Source: Larkinella punicea
Lineage (GTDB): Bacteria; Bacteroidota; Bacteroidia; Cytophagales; Spirosomataceae
Direction: 5' to 3'
DNA length: 64,000 nucleotides
Assembly: GCF_003334855.1 (NCBI RefSeq)
Contig: NZ_QOWE01000028.1
Location: 59,721-123,720, forward strand
In this document: positions 17,443 to 25,704 of the stretch, piece after piece
How the letters are laid out: each line of letters begins with the position of its first letter
Numbering within the stretch: the first letter of the stretch is position 1
Translations under genes and position numbers: made by a program
The notes under the pieces: generated by a model
What the model was told of the DNA's origin: nothing
What the model saw: only the letters and a program-made list of their open reading frames with translations
The model's database searches: none

Positions 17443-19027
17443 TTTCGGTAGCCACCCAGCCCGCCAGCCGGCTGTCGCGGTATTCCAGAAAAAGCCACCG
17501 TTTGGCACTCCGAAATCCGTAGAAAACCGTGTTCCGGGCACCGGCGACCGTTATCGCCGGTGCCCCATACCGTTTTAGCTGACTGGCCGGACTACCGATG
17601 GCGAATCCTTTCAGCGCCAGTCGGCTGCTTTTCAAGACCCGGTACATCCGCACTGTCGGCGACGAACTCCTGGTTGGCTCGTCGGCAATCGGCAGCCAGT
17701 AGCTGGTCAGCGAGTCGGTTCGGGCGATCCGGGCGGCCTTTGAAACGCCGGGGAGTTGTTCCATCGGCGGAAGTTTGGGCAAATTCTTCGGATCTGGCCA
17801 GGCCGGAATGGGCGTCTGTTTCCCCGATTTTGCATCCCGGTCCCGAACGAAGCCGTCCAGCCACTGTTTCCAGCCGGGTTGCAAGCCTTTTTCAAAATAC
17901 GACAGATTCCCGGCTGCCCGAAAAGCCCCCTGTGTTACCGCCAGCTTGAACGACTTCCGGGCTTCGTCAGTCTGACTGAGGTCGGCCTGAACGATGCCCA
18001 ACATCAGATGGGCATTGGCCGACAGCGGTTTCTGCAAATTGGCCAGCGTTTGCCGGGCCTCGTCAGAATTGTTGAGCAGATACTCCGCAATGGACAGGTT
18101 GAGCCCGGCCGTCTGGTGCGTGGGTTGCTCCGACAAAGCGATTCGGAAAAGGGTCCGGGCTTCGGTCAACAGTTGCCGAAACGGCAATGAGCGATCGCGT
18201 CGCAGCACGGTCAGCAGCCGGTTATCGCTATCGAATTCGACCGGAAATTCAAACCGCAGCCGGGGATCTTCCTTTGCTAAAGGCATCAGGGCCAGCGCCT
18301 GATTGAGTTTGATTGCTCCCAGATTGTTGCGCGTTGCAGCACTCGGATACCGTTTGATTAACCCGACAAAAGCATTACTGGCAGATTCATAATCGCGCAA
18401 AAGGTAACTGATTTCGCCGACCTCGAACAGTTGGGCTAGTTCCCGCACCCGGTCGGTGGTGTCGGCCACCATTTTTAAGCGTTGCTGCTTGCTGAGATAC
18501 CCCGTCAATTGACCGTGTACGAAAGCGTCATAAAACCGGGTATAGACCTCCGGGGCCAGAGAAAAAGCATCGTAACCCGACAGATAAGCCATAAATACCC
18601 CCGAACGATCGGCGAGGGCTTCCTGATTTTCGAACGAATTGGGTTTGCTGTTTGGCACTTCCAACGGCGAAAAGAATTCCTTTTTACTGCCGTGCCGATA
18701 CTGAAAATGACCCAGTTCATGTCCCAGCAAACAGGCCAGTGCCGCATCGGCATCGGCACCAAAGCCCCCGCAGAGCGACAGCACATCGTCACCCAGTTCG
18801 ATTCGGGTCGGATTGTCGGGTCGGTATCTCAGCCGACCTTCGACACCGGTTTGTCGCCGTGGCAGGAGTTTCAGCACGGGCGCATCGGGCGGATTGCCAA
18901 TGGTCTGGAGCAGCCGGGCATAAACGCGGTGCATCAAAACCGTTTGATCGACCGGTTCTTTCGGGGGTGATACGGGAAAAAGCAGGCTAACTGCCAGTAC
19001 AAAGTGCATCCAAAAGGGCTGGCCCAT
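17435..19027 (-). CDS. Secreted M48-like zinc metalloprotease with TPR-like region
   Basis: 530 residues. An N-terminal signal segment (FVLAVSLLFPVSPP) is followed by an M48-like peptidase domain: HELGH at residues 103-107 and the downstream EALAD (136-140) that supplies the third zinc ligand, as in M48 and M56 families. Residues of about 195-400 form TPR-like helices (ATRNNLGAIKLNQALALMPL), and the C-terminus (about 450-530) forms a small separate domain. It lacks the multi-TM membrane part of HtpX or Ste24, so it is probably periplasmic, similar to BepA-type proteases (M48 plus TPR), which handle misfolded outer-membrane proteins. It carries the ECF-type promoter of this locus and shares a divergent control region with the WD40-caspase gene. 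Role in protease activation or envelope quality control is inference. Confidence 0.82.
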   Translation of the reverse strand: MGQPFWMHFVLAVSLLFPVSPPKEPVDQTVLMHRVYARLLQTIGNPPDAPVLKLLPRRQTGVEGRLRYRPDNPTRIELGDDVLSLCGGFGADADAALACLLGHELGHFQYRHGSKKEFFSPLEVPNSKPNSFENQEALADRSGVFMAYLSGYDAFSLAPEVYTRFYDAFVHGQLTGYLSKQQRLKMVADTTDRVRELAQLFEVGEISYLLRDYESASNAFVGLIKRYPSAATRNNLGAIKLNQALALMPLAKEDPRLRFEFPVEFDSDNRLLTVLRRDRSLPFRQLLTEARTLFRIALSEQPTHQTAGLNLSIAEYLLNNSDEARQTLANLQKPLSANAHLMLGIVQADLSQTDEARKSFKLAVTQGAFRAAGNLSYFEKGLQPGWKQWLDGFVRDRDAKSGKQTPIPAWPDPKNLPKLPPMEQLPGVSKAARIARTDSLTSYWLPIADEPTRSSSPTVRMYRVLKSSRLALKGFAIGSPASQLKRYGAPAITVAGARNTVFYGFRSAKRWLFLEYRDSRLAGWVATETN

Positions 19028-19054
19028 GCGACAACGGTTTTTTTTCGGCGAACC

Positions 19055-19082
19055 TGTTACATTTCTTTATTCCGCAAGAATA
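19055..19082 (+). promoter_or_regulatory. ECF-type promoter of the WD40-caspase gene
   Basis: Plus strand: TGTTACATT (19055-19063), 13-nt spacer, AGAATA (19077-19082). It interleaves with the opposite-strand copy at 19068-19095. The start codon at 19252 is about 170 bases downstream, leaving a long leader with a stem-loop. Confidence 0.7.
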
Positions 19083-19095
19083 ACCAAATGTAACA
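19068..19095 (-). promoter_or_regulatory. ECF-type promoter of the M48-like gene
   Basis: Minus strand: TGTTACATT (19087-19095), 13-nt spacer, GGAATA (19068-19073), 41 bases before the ATG at 19027. It overlaps the promoter of the divergent WD40-caspase gene. Confidence 0.75.
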
Positions 19096-19141
19096 CCCGC
19101 CACACCACGGTTTTCCGATTTTATCCATATCCATTGAAACG

Positions 19142-19174
19142 ACACCCGGTTTCGGTCTCTACGAAGCCGGGTGT
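19142..19174 (+). other. Stem-loop in the leader of the WD40-caspase gene
   Basis: ACACCCGGTTTCG (19142-19154) pairs with CGAAGCCGGGTGT (19162-19174), 13 pairs with one G-U. It lies between the mapped promoter and the ATG at 19252 and is not followed by a T-run, so it looks more like a leader structure than a terminator. No ligand-binding riboswitch class is recognised. Confidence 0.5.
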
Positions 19175-19251
19175 TGAATCGATTAGCTGAATTTCATTTT
19201 TATCTTGTAGCGTATTTCCGCCAAACAGACGCCCAACCTGAATCCTGTAAA

Positions 19252-22200
19252 ATGATCGCGATGAAAACCCTGCTGCTGTTTATCCTGTTTTTCTATCTCT
19301 TGCTGGCTTCACTCATCACGTACAGCCAGAAACCGGAGCTGGTGGTGCCAGTTGGGCATACGGAGGACATTCATTCCCTGGCGTATTCTCCGAACGGAAG
19401 ATATGTTTTGTCGGGGTCTGTAGACCGAACCCTTAAGCTATGGGAATTTGGGACTGGCAAATTACTGCGTACGTTTGAAGGTCATTTATATAGCGTTAAC
19501 TCAGCCGTTTTTTCCCGAAACGGCATGTATATTTTGTCCGGTTCCAGTGATAGTACACTTAAACTCTGGCAAGTCAATACCGGCAAATTGGTTCGGACGT
19601 TTGAAGGCCATGCCGGTTGGGTTACCTCCGTTGCCTTTTCACCGAATGGCAAATTGGTCCTGTCGGGCTCCGATGACAAGACGATCAAGCTTTGGGACGT
19701 CAATACCGGCAAATTAATGCAAACGTTTGAAGGCCATGCCGACGAAGTAAATTCGGTGGCGTTTTCGCCCAATGAGAAATACATCGTATCCGGCTCTGAT
19801 GATTATTACGGTTCTACTGATGGGACGGTCAAACTTTGGGACGTCAGAACAGGCACGTTGATCCGAATGTTGAAGGGACACACCGACAATGTAAAATCAG
19901 TAGCGGTTTCCCCGGATGGCAAGTATATCGTATCCGGTTCTGACGATGAAACGCTCAAACTCTGGCAAGTCACTACCGGCAAGTTAATCCAAACGTTTAA
20001 AGGACATGCCGCCAGTGTTTCCTCCGTACTTTTCTCGCAGGATGGCTCCCAGATTGTATCTTTAGATGACGATAATTCGGTTCGATTTTGGGAAGTTCCA
20101 ACGGGTAAGTTGATCCGAACGTTTGAGACGTTTTTCGGAGAATCTGCGGACTTATCTCCCGATGGCAAGTATTTGGTAACCGGGCTTGGAAATAGCATCG
20201 GCTATTGGGAAGTAAGCACTGGACAGGTATTTCAATTTCTTGGCGGAAATACCAATCCGGTCCACTACTTAACCTTTTCCTCTGATGGTCAATTAATTAC
20301 GGCAGATCATACTAGTTTTAGTTTTTGGTCAGCCAATTTAAGTCGACGGATGCAGGCCGTACGGGTTGATTACTCTTCATCGATAGCCTTTTCTGCGAAT
20401 GGTCGGCAGGTATTAACCGCAACGCAATCGGATACACTCAAACTTTGGGATGCCAATACCGGCCAATTAGTGCGAACATTTAAGGGATATAGTGGCTATG
20501 TAAGATCGGTCGCTTTTTCACCCAACGGGAGATACGCCCTGTCCGGTTCTGATAGTATACTTAAACTTTGGGACGTCAATACCGGCAAGTCAATTCGAAC
20601 CTTCAAAGGATATAAAAGCTCTTATCCGGTGGCATTCTCGCCCAATGGGAAATATGCCTTATCCGGTGCATGGATCGAGTCGAATAACACCCATCCACTT
20701 AAACTCTGGGACGTCAATTCGGGCAAACTGATCCGAACATTTGCCGGACATGATAAGGGAAATATCAATTCGTTAGCGTTTTCACCCAACGGAAAATACA
20801 TCGTATCCGGCTCTGATGATTATTACGGTTCTACTGACGGGACGGTCAAACTCTGGGACGGCAACACCGGCAAGTTGCTCCATACGTTCGAGGGACATGA
20901 GCATGGCATCAATTCGGTGGTATTTTCACCCAACGGAAAATACATCGTATCCGGGTCGGGTGATCAAACACTTAAATTATGGGATGTTACTACCGGCAAA
21001 TTGATTCGAACGTTTGTGGGACACGCGCACATCGTTAAATCCGTAGCCTTCTCCCAAAATGGACAATTTATTTTTTCCGGTTCCTATGACCACACCACCA
21101 AAATCTGGAACACGGAGACGGGCAAAGAAATCGCTACGCTCATCACCGTTGACTCTTCCGACTGGGTGGTAACCACCCCCACCGGTTTGTTCGATGCCTC
21201 GCCGGGCGCGATGGCACTCATGCACTACGTGGTCAACGATTCTACGGATCGCGACGAACCGTGGAAAGTGATTGAACTGGAACAACTGAAACAGCGCTAC
21301 TATCAGCCGGGGTTGCTGCCTATTCTGATGGGAAACAGCAAAGAGACCCTTCGTCAGGTGCCCGCTTTCGAAGGGGTCAACCTGCCGCCCAGCATCCAGC
21401 TTTCCCTGAAAGGCGACAAGCTGACCGTCAAACTCAAAAACCGTCGGGGCGGTATTGGTCCGGTTTCGGTCTTCATCAATGGAGCTGAAGTCGTCAATGA
21501 TTTGCGCGCTAATCCGGTGCGGGATGTGAACAAAAATGACCTTACCCTCACGCTGTCATTGAGCCGATTCGCCAACCGATTCGATACGCTCAATACTGTC
21601 CGCGTTGTGGCACTCAACGGGGCCAACTGGCTGCGCAGCCGCCCCGTCGAACTCAACTACCAGCCTGCCGGTCGTACCCGGGGTGGGGTGCCCGAGAAAG
21701 GTGAATCTGCTCTTCCCCGCAAAACCGTGCGGCTTTGGGCCGTGGTGGTCGGCACCTCCAACCTCGGGTTGAACTTTGCCCATACCGATGCCGAGCAGAT
21801 TGCAAATGGCCTGCAACTGGCCGCTACCGAACTCCTCGGCCCGACAAATGTAAGCGTGCAACGGCTCGTTACCAAGCCGGGCGCACCACCCCAATCCACC
21901 AAAGCCGAAGTTGTAAAGGCGTTGGAAGCGGCTCAGAAAACCCACCCGGAGGATATTTTTGTGCTGCACCTGTCGGGCCACGCCATCAACTACGGCGGGC
22001 AGGACGGCGATTTGTATTACCTCACCTCCGGGGCCACCTCGGCCGACGCCAGTTACCTCACCGATCCCGCCATCCGTCAGACCTACGCCCTGTCGAGTCA
22101 GGAGCTGACCCGGTATCTCAACCTGATACCGGCCCGGAAGAAGCTCCTGATTCTGGATGTGTGCGCGGCAGGAAAAGGCGCAGAGAAGCTGCTCGTCGCG

Positions 22201-22893
22201 GCCCGTGACATTCCCGCCAGCCAGATCCGGGCACTGGATCGACTCCAGGAGCGAACCGGCTTTTACGTGCTGGCCGGTTCGGCGGCTGATGCCGTCAGCT
22301 ACGAAGCCAGCGTGTATGGGCAGGGGCTACTCACCTACGCACTCCTGAAAGGCTTGCGGGGTGCGGCCCTGCGCCGGGAAGGTTCCGAGGAGTTTGTGGA
22401 CGTAGAAAAGTGGCTGGGCTACGCCGTGGAGCAGGTTCCGCTACTGGCCAAAGGCATTGGTGGTATCCAGCAGCCGTTCTACCGGGGAATTCAGAACCAG
22501 CGCAGTTTCGATGTGGGGCGGGTGACGGAGGAGGTAAAAGCCAAAATCCGGATATCCGAACCCAAACCGGTGCTGCTGGTCAGAAGCTTTCAGGAAGAAA
22601 CGCAGTTTGACGACGTGCTGGATTTGAAGAACAAGGTCGAAAGTGCCCTGAACGACCTGATCGCCACGCGGGGCGCCGACGCGCCGGTGCTCACGATGGA
22701 GGCCAAAGACTATCCGGGAGCTTACACCCTGAGCGGTCGCTACACACTCCGGGGCGAGGAGATTTCGGTGTCGTGTAAAGTATTTAGGGCCACCGTTGCG
22801 GTGGGCGAATTTGTGGTAACAGGGACAAAAAGCAAGCTACCCGAACTGGCGCAGTCGGTGCTGACCCGGGCGCAGGACCTGGTGAAACCGTGA
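19252..22893 (+). CDS. WD40 double-propeller caspase-like protein
   Basis: About 1213 residues. A hydrophobic N-terminus (LLLFILFFYLLLASLITYSQ) acts as signal peptide or anchor. I count 14 WD40 repeats ending in LKLWDVNTGKL-type strands between about residues 35 and 645, enough for two seven-bladed propellers. A linker and Ig-like segment (about 690-810) leads to a C-terminal caspase-like domain with His910 in VLHLSGHAINYG and Cys971 in LLILDVCAAGKG. WD40-caspase fusions are known in filamentous cyanobacteria and other bacteria, where propellers are thought to sense or scaffold. ATG at 19252 (or 19261) is preferred over a GTG at 19171, which would add residues before the hydrophobic segment. 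It is expressed from the ECF-type promoter at 19055. Two blades share a nearly identical 64-base stretch. Confidence 0.9.
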   Translation: MIAMKTLLLFILFFYLLLASLITYSQKPELVVPVGHTEDIHSLAYSPNGRYVLSGSVDRTLKLWEFGTGKLLRTFEGHLYSVNSAVFSRNGMYILSGSSDSTLKLWQVNTGKLVRTFEGHAGWVTSVAFSPNGKLVLSGSDDKTIKLWDVNTGKLMQTFEGHADEVNSVAFSPNEKYIVSGSDDYYGSTDGTVKLWDVRTGTLIRMLKGHTDNVKSVAVSPDGKYIVSGSDDETLKLWQVTTGKLIQTFKGHAASVSSVLFSQDGSQIVSLDDDNSVRFWEVPTGKLIRTFETFFGESADLSPDGKYLVTGLGNSIGYWEVSTGQVFQFLGGNTNPVHYLTFSSDGQLITADHTSFSFWSANLSRRMQAVRVDYSSSIAFSANGRQVLTATQSDTLKLWDANTGQLVRTFKGYSGYVRSVAFSPNGRYALSGSDSILKLWDVNTGKSIRTFKGYKSSYPVAFSPNGKYALSGAWIESNNTHPLKLWDVNSGKLIRTFAGHDKGNINSLAFSPNGKYIVSGSDDYYGSTDGTVKLWDGNTGKLLHTFEGHEHGINSVVFSPNGKYIVSGSGDQTLKLWDVTTGKLIRTFVGHAHIVKSVAFSQNGQFIFSGSYDHTTKIWNTETGKEIATLITVDSSDWVVTTPTGLFDASPGAMALMHYVVNDSTDRDEPWKVIELEQLKQRYYQPGLLPILMGNSKETLRQVPAFEGVNLPPSIQLSLKGDKLTVKLKNRRGGIGPVSVFINGAEVVNDLRANPVRDVNKNDLTLTLSLSRFANRFDTLNTVRVVALNGANWLRSRPVELNYQPAGRTRGGVPEKGESALPRKTVRLWAVVVGTSNLGLNFAHTDAEQIANGLQLAATELLGPTNVSVQRLVTKPGAPPQSTKAEVVKALEAAQKTHPEDIFVLHLSGHAINYGGQDGDLYYLTSGATSADASYLTDPAIRQTYALSSQELTRYLNLIPARKKLLILDVCAAGKGAEKLLVAARDIPASQIRALDRLQERTGFYVLAGSAADAVSYEASVYGQGLLTYALLKGLRGAALRREGSEEFVDVEKWLGYAVEQVPLLAKGIGGIQQPFYRGIQNQRSFDVGRVTEEVKAKIRISEPKPVLLVRSFQEETQFDDVLDLKNKVESALNDLIATRGADAPVLTMEAKDYPGAYTLSGRYTLRGEEISVSCKVFRATVAVGEFVVTGTKSKLPELAQSVLTRAQDLVKP
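19780..19843 (+). repeat. 64-bp internal duplication, copy 1 (WD40 region)
   Basis: Matches 20797-20860 at 62 of 64 bases by direct reading; both encode the VSGSDDYYGSTDGTVKLWD stretch. The other blades are far less similar at DNA level, so this is a recent duplication or gene conversion. Confidence 0.85.
20797..20860 (+). repeat. 64-bp internal duplication, copy 2 (WD40 region)
   Basis: Second copy of the segment at 19780-19843, with two substitutions, both silent. It lies in the second predicted propeller. Confidence 0.85.
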
Positions 22894-22972
22894 GAAATTC
22901 CGGGCTTTTCCGGGGTAACTGACGGGCGTGACGCGTAGGCAAAAAAAGGTTGTAAAATTTTTCCGGACGGGT

Positions 22973-23000
22973 TGTTACATTTTACCCCCCCTCCTGAATA
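22973..23000 (+). promoter_or_regulatory. ECF-type promoter of the PPC-domain operon
   Basis: Plus strand: TGTTACATT (22973-22981), 13-nt spacer, TGAATA (22995-23000), 34 bases before the ATG at 23035. The neighbouring genes to about 25.7 kb follow with short gaps and would be co-transcribed. Confidence 0.72.
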
Positions 23001-23034
23001 ACCTACTAAACAACCAAACATTTTGCTAAGTCCC

Positions 23035-23742
23035 ATGAAAAAGCCCGCTATTTTCGCCCTGATTTTAACCCTGTTGTGTGGTTCTCTGTTCGCCCAAAAG
23101 ACCCCGGTCACCAAGCCCGAAGAGACCGAAAAACCCGCCGTACCGACAACACCCCAAACCCAGAAGGTGCAGGACTACAGCTCGGCCCTGAGCCTGGCCC
23201 GCTACGGTTATGCCACGAAAAACGCGTTGTGTCTGATTACGGCTGCCGACATGATGTACAAGCTGAATGTCAGCCCCCTGCCCGCCAGCGCCCGTCAGAA
23301 CCCCTCCGAATCGGCCCCGACGGATTCCAAACCCGCCAAGCCCGACCTGGCCAATCCTGAACAACTGCTGATCGACGCCCGACGGCTGGCCAAAGGTGAT
23401 GCGACTGTGCTGGCCCTGGCAAACCGGGTGAAGCCTGCTCTGCCCACCCGGGGCGCCGTTGGTGGCCCCAAGCGCAGCACGACCAGCGTTTCTGCCAACT
23501 CGGTCGACGTGTTCCAAATCCGGTTTCGCGGGTATGAGTCGGCCATCGTAGCCTTGCGGGGTGATGGCGACACCGATCTCGACCTGTATATCTACGACGA
23601 CAATGGCAACCTGATTGCCCGCGATGACGACTACACCGACGGCTGTGTGGCCTCCTGGACACCGCGCTACACCGGCCTGTTTACCATCCGCGTTAAAAAC
23701 CGGGGAAGCGTTTACAACCGCTACACGCTGGCCACCAACTGA
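23035..23742 (+). CDS. Secreted protein with PPC-like domain
   Basis: 235 residues. Signal peptide (FALILTLLCGSLFAQ), then a Pro/Lys/Thr-rich linker, a helical segment at about 45-130, and a C-terminal beta domain at about 150-235 with GDGDTDLDLYIYDDNGNLIA and a late strand FTIRVKNRGS. That pattern (acidic DLDLYIYD followed by YTIRV) is typical of bacterial pre-peptidase C-terminal (PPC) domains, which often sit on secreted proteases. Here it stands alone, next to a WD40-caspase gene and under the shared ECF-type promoter, so it may bind or present the caspases outside the inner membrane. The ATG at 23035 is chosen over an upstream start at 23023. Function unproven. Confidence 0.75.
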   Translation: MKKPAIFALILTLLCGSLFAQKTPVTKPEETEKPAVPTTPQTQKVQDYSSALSLARYGYATKNALCLITAADMMYKLNVSPLPASARQNPSESAPTDSKPAKPDLANPEQLLIDARRLAKGDATVLALANRVKPALPTRGAVGGPKRSTTSVSANSVDVFQIRFRGYESAIVALRGDGDTDLDLYIYDDNGNLIARDDDYTDGCVASWTPRYTGLFTIRVKNRGSVYNRYTLATN

Positions 23743-23774
23743 TTACCCACGCAACATCCAAGACGAACACGACC

Positions 23775-24893
23775 ATGAAACATAGTCTATTTTTCGCCCT
23801 GCTGATCGGAATTCTGCTGGGTTGCAAAAAAGAAGGGGAGCCTGATCCCGTTGCCCCTACACCCGTTGTTCCTACGCCCGTTGACCCGATTATTACACCG
23901 CAAAAGGTTACCGGCGAGTGGGTGGCAGCCCAGGGTGGGGGGGGCGGTTTCAATAACTTCGATACCTTCAAAAATTACCAGTTCAATTTTGAGGTCAAAA
24001 ACGCGAATCAGGATGTGATTGTCGGACTTACCTCGTCCGACATCAATGTAGCCTATGCCTTGTTCGACCCGCTTGGGCAGCGTATCGATGTGAGCGGGCA
24101 ATCGCGGAGTATGTCGAAACCGTATAAACTCAACGCCGGAAAACACCGTGTGGTCGTCACTTCCGACCGACGCGCCGTGGGCAAATTTGAACTCACGATG
24201 TTGGGGGTAAACGGTGAACCCGTCCGAATACCGTCGCAACTTCTGCAATCGGACACCCAAAACTGGGGAACGCTGGGTGGTGGAGGGCTCGATAAATCAT
24301 TTAAGAATCATTTCTACACGTTTGACATTACCGACGATAACACCAGCATCGATGTTGAACTCGAATCGCCCGATACAGATATTTCGCTGCATTTGTATGA
24401 TGAATTGGGACAACTTGTTACAAAGGAATTCGGTAACCGCTACGGATTCAGGATTATTGCCGCGAAAAAAGGCACTTACACGGTTATGGCTGGTACCCGT
24501 GAGCGGGGAAGCATCGGAAGTTATCGTCTGAACGTATTCGGCAAAGTAGGTAACCTGAAACGGGTGGTCTCACAGTCGACAACGGTATCGGGAAATTGGG
24601 CCTCAGGCGGGGCATTCGATACCTATACGATCCAGATTACCAATAATAATTCGCCACTGGATATTAATCTCTCCTCGGCCGACATCGACGTTCGAATAAA
24701 CTTGCAGAACAGCGTCGGTCAGCAGCTCGACAACACCTGTTGTGCGGTCAAGTCAACGTATCTCGCGGTTGAAAAAGTAACACAGGGTACCTACCGGATC
24801 ATGGTGCAATCGTATCCCTCTGCAACCAGACGGGGCCCTGGCAACTACACCCTCACGGTTCACGGCCAGTTCACCGATTTCAAAAAGATTTAA
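23775..24893 (+). CDS. Lipoprotein with three PPC-like repeats
   Basis: 372 residues with a lipoprotein signal (LLIGILLGC, Cys at about residue 17), a short Pro-rich spacer, and three beta-rich repeats of about 105-115 residues at about 55-145, 160-255 and 270-365. Each has the order FxFxV, a central DLxLYD-like strand (DINVAYALFDPLGQ, DTDISLHLYDELGQ, DIDVRINLQNSVGQ) and a final YxLTVHG-type strand. This is the PPC-like fold also seen in the gene 32 bases upstream. Probably membrane-anchored and surface or periplasm facing. Same operon as its neighbours. No catalytic residues visible. Confidence 0.72.
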   Translation: MKHSLFFALLIGILLGCKKEGEPDPVAPTPVVPTPVDPIITPQKVTGEWVAAQGGGGGFNNFDTFKNYQFNFEVKNANQDVIVGLTSSDINVAYALFDPLGQRIDVSGQSRSMSKPYKLNAGKHRVVVTSDRRAVGKFELTMLGVNGEPVRIPSQLLQSDTQNWGTLGGGGLDKSFKNHFYTFDITDDNTSIDVELESPDTDISLHLYDELGQLVTKEFGNRYGFRIIAAKKGTYTVMAGTRERGSIGSYRLNVFGKVGNLKRVVSQSTTVSGNWASGGAFDTYTIQITNNNSPLDINLSSADIDVRINLQNSVGQQLDNTCCAVKSTYLAVEKVTQGTYRIMVQSYPSATRRGPGNYTLTVHGQFTDFKKI

Positions 24894-24914
24894 CTTCTCT
24901 AAACAAGCCCACAA

Positions 24915-25673
24915 ATGAAAAAGTCCCTGACATTATTGATGATCCTGCTTACGCTGAGTCTGTCGGTTGCCGTTCGCGCCCAGACCAAAGCCCGGGTTCT
25001 GAAAACGCCGGCTGCGGCACCTGCCAGAAAACCGGCACCGCGCACGCCCGGCCCCCCCGCTGCGGACCGGGCCAATTCGTCGAAGCTTCCCCAGAAAACC
25101 ACTCCGCCCCCACCCCCGCCACCCACTCCGCCACCGGCTCCACCGAGTACGACGACCCAACCGTCGCCCGTTCGGGGGTATGCCTGGAAATCGAGCCGCT
25201 CGCCCAGCTATGGCTACAAAAAAGGCGACAACCTGCTCAATATCGGTGTCGGTTTATCATCGTATTACTACGGCAATCCCATTGGTCTATCGTATGAAGT
25301 GGGCGTTGATAAGGATTTCAGCGTCGGCGCTCAACTGGATTATAACTCCGGCAATTACGGCAATTACTACTACAACAGCTCCCGCTGGCGCTACACCGCC
25401 ACGTATCTGGGCCTACGAGGGTCTTTCCACGCCAACCGGTTGCTGAAGTTGAACACCCAGAAGGTCGACCTCTACGCCGGTCTGGGGCTGGGCTACCGCA
25501 GCTTCCGGTGGAATGATTCGGGGTATGGCTACGGGTATGATTCCCGCAGCGGGCTATTCCTGAACTACTTTATCGGCGGCAAATACTACTTCAGCCCAAA
25601 GGTCGGCGCCTTTCTGGAACTGGGCTACACCGGCCTGTCGTCGTCGCGGGTTGGGCTTTCGGTCAAATTTTAA
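24915..25673 (+). CDS. Proline-rich outer-membrane beta-barrel protein
   Basis: 252 residues. Signal peptide (LMILLTLSLSVAVRAQ), then a Pro/Ala/Thr-rich stretch at about 25-85 including a run of prolines, then about 165 residues of alternating hydrophobic and aromatic strands (NLLNIGVGLSSYYYG, VDLYAGLGLGYRSF, VGAFLELGYTGLSSS) ending in SVKF, as in small Bacteroidota outer-membrane barrels. It follows the PPC-repeat lipoprotein by 21 bases and is likely co-transcribed with it. The flexible Pro-rich region may span the periplasm. Role unknown; possible outer-membrane anchor for the PPC/caspase proteins. Confidence 0.75.
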   Translation: MKKSLTLLMILLTLSLSVAVRAQTKARVLKTPAAAPARKPAPRTPGPPAADRANSSKLPQKTTPPPPPPPTPPPAPPSTTTQPSPVRGYAWKSSRSPSYGYKKGDNLLNIGVGLSSYYYGNPIGLSYEVGVDKDFSVGAQLDYNSGNYGNYYYNSSRWRYTATYLGLRGSFHANRLLKLNTQKVDLYAGLGLGYRSFRWNDSGYGYGYDSRSGLFLNYFIGGKYYFSPKVGAFLELGYTGLSSSRVGLSVKF

Positions 25674-25704
25674 GGACACCAGGACGATCAAACGGTTTTG
25701 ACGG

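Noticed and set aside
19171..19251. GTG start of the WD40-caspase at 19171
   Set aside because: It would lie on the leader stem-loop and add polar residues before the signal segment; ATG at 19252 or 19261 fits better.
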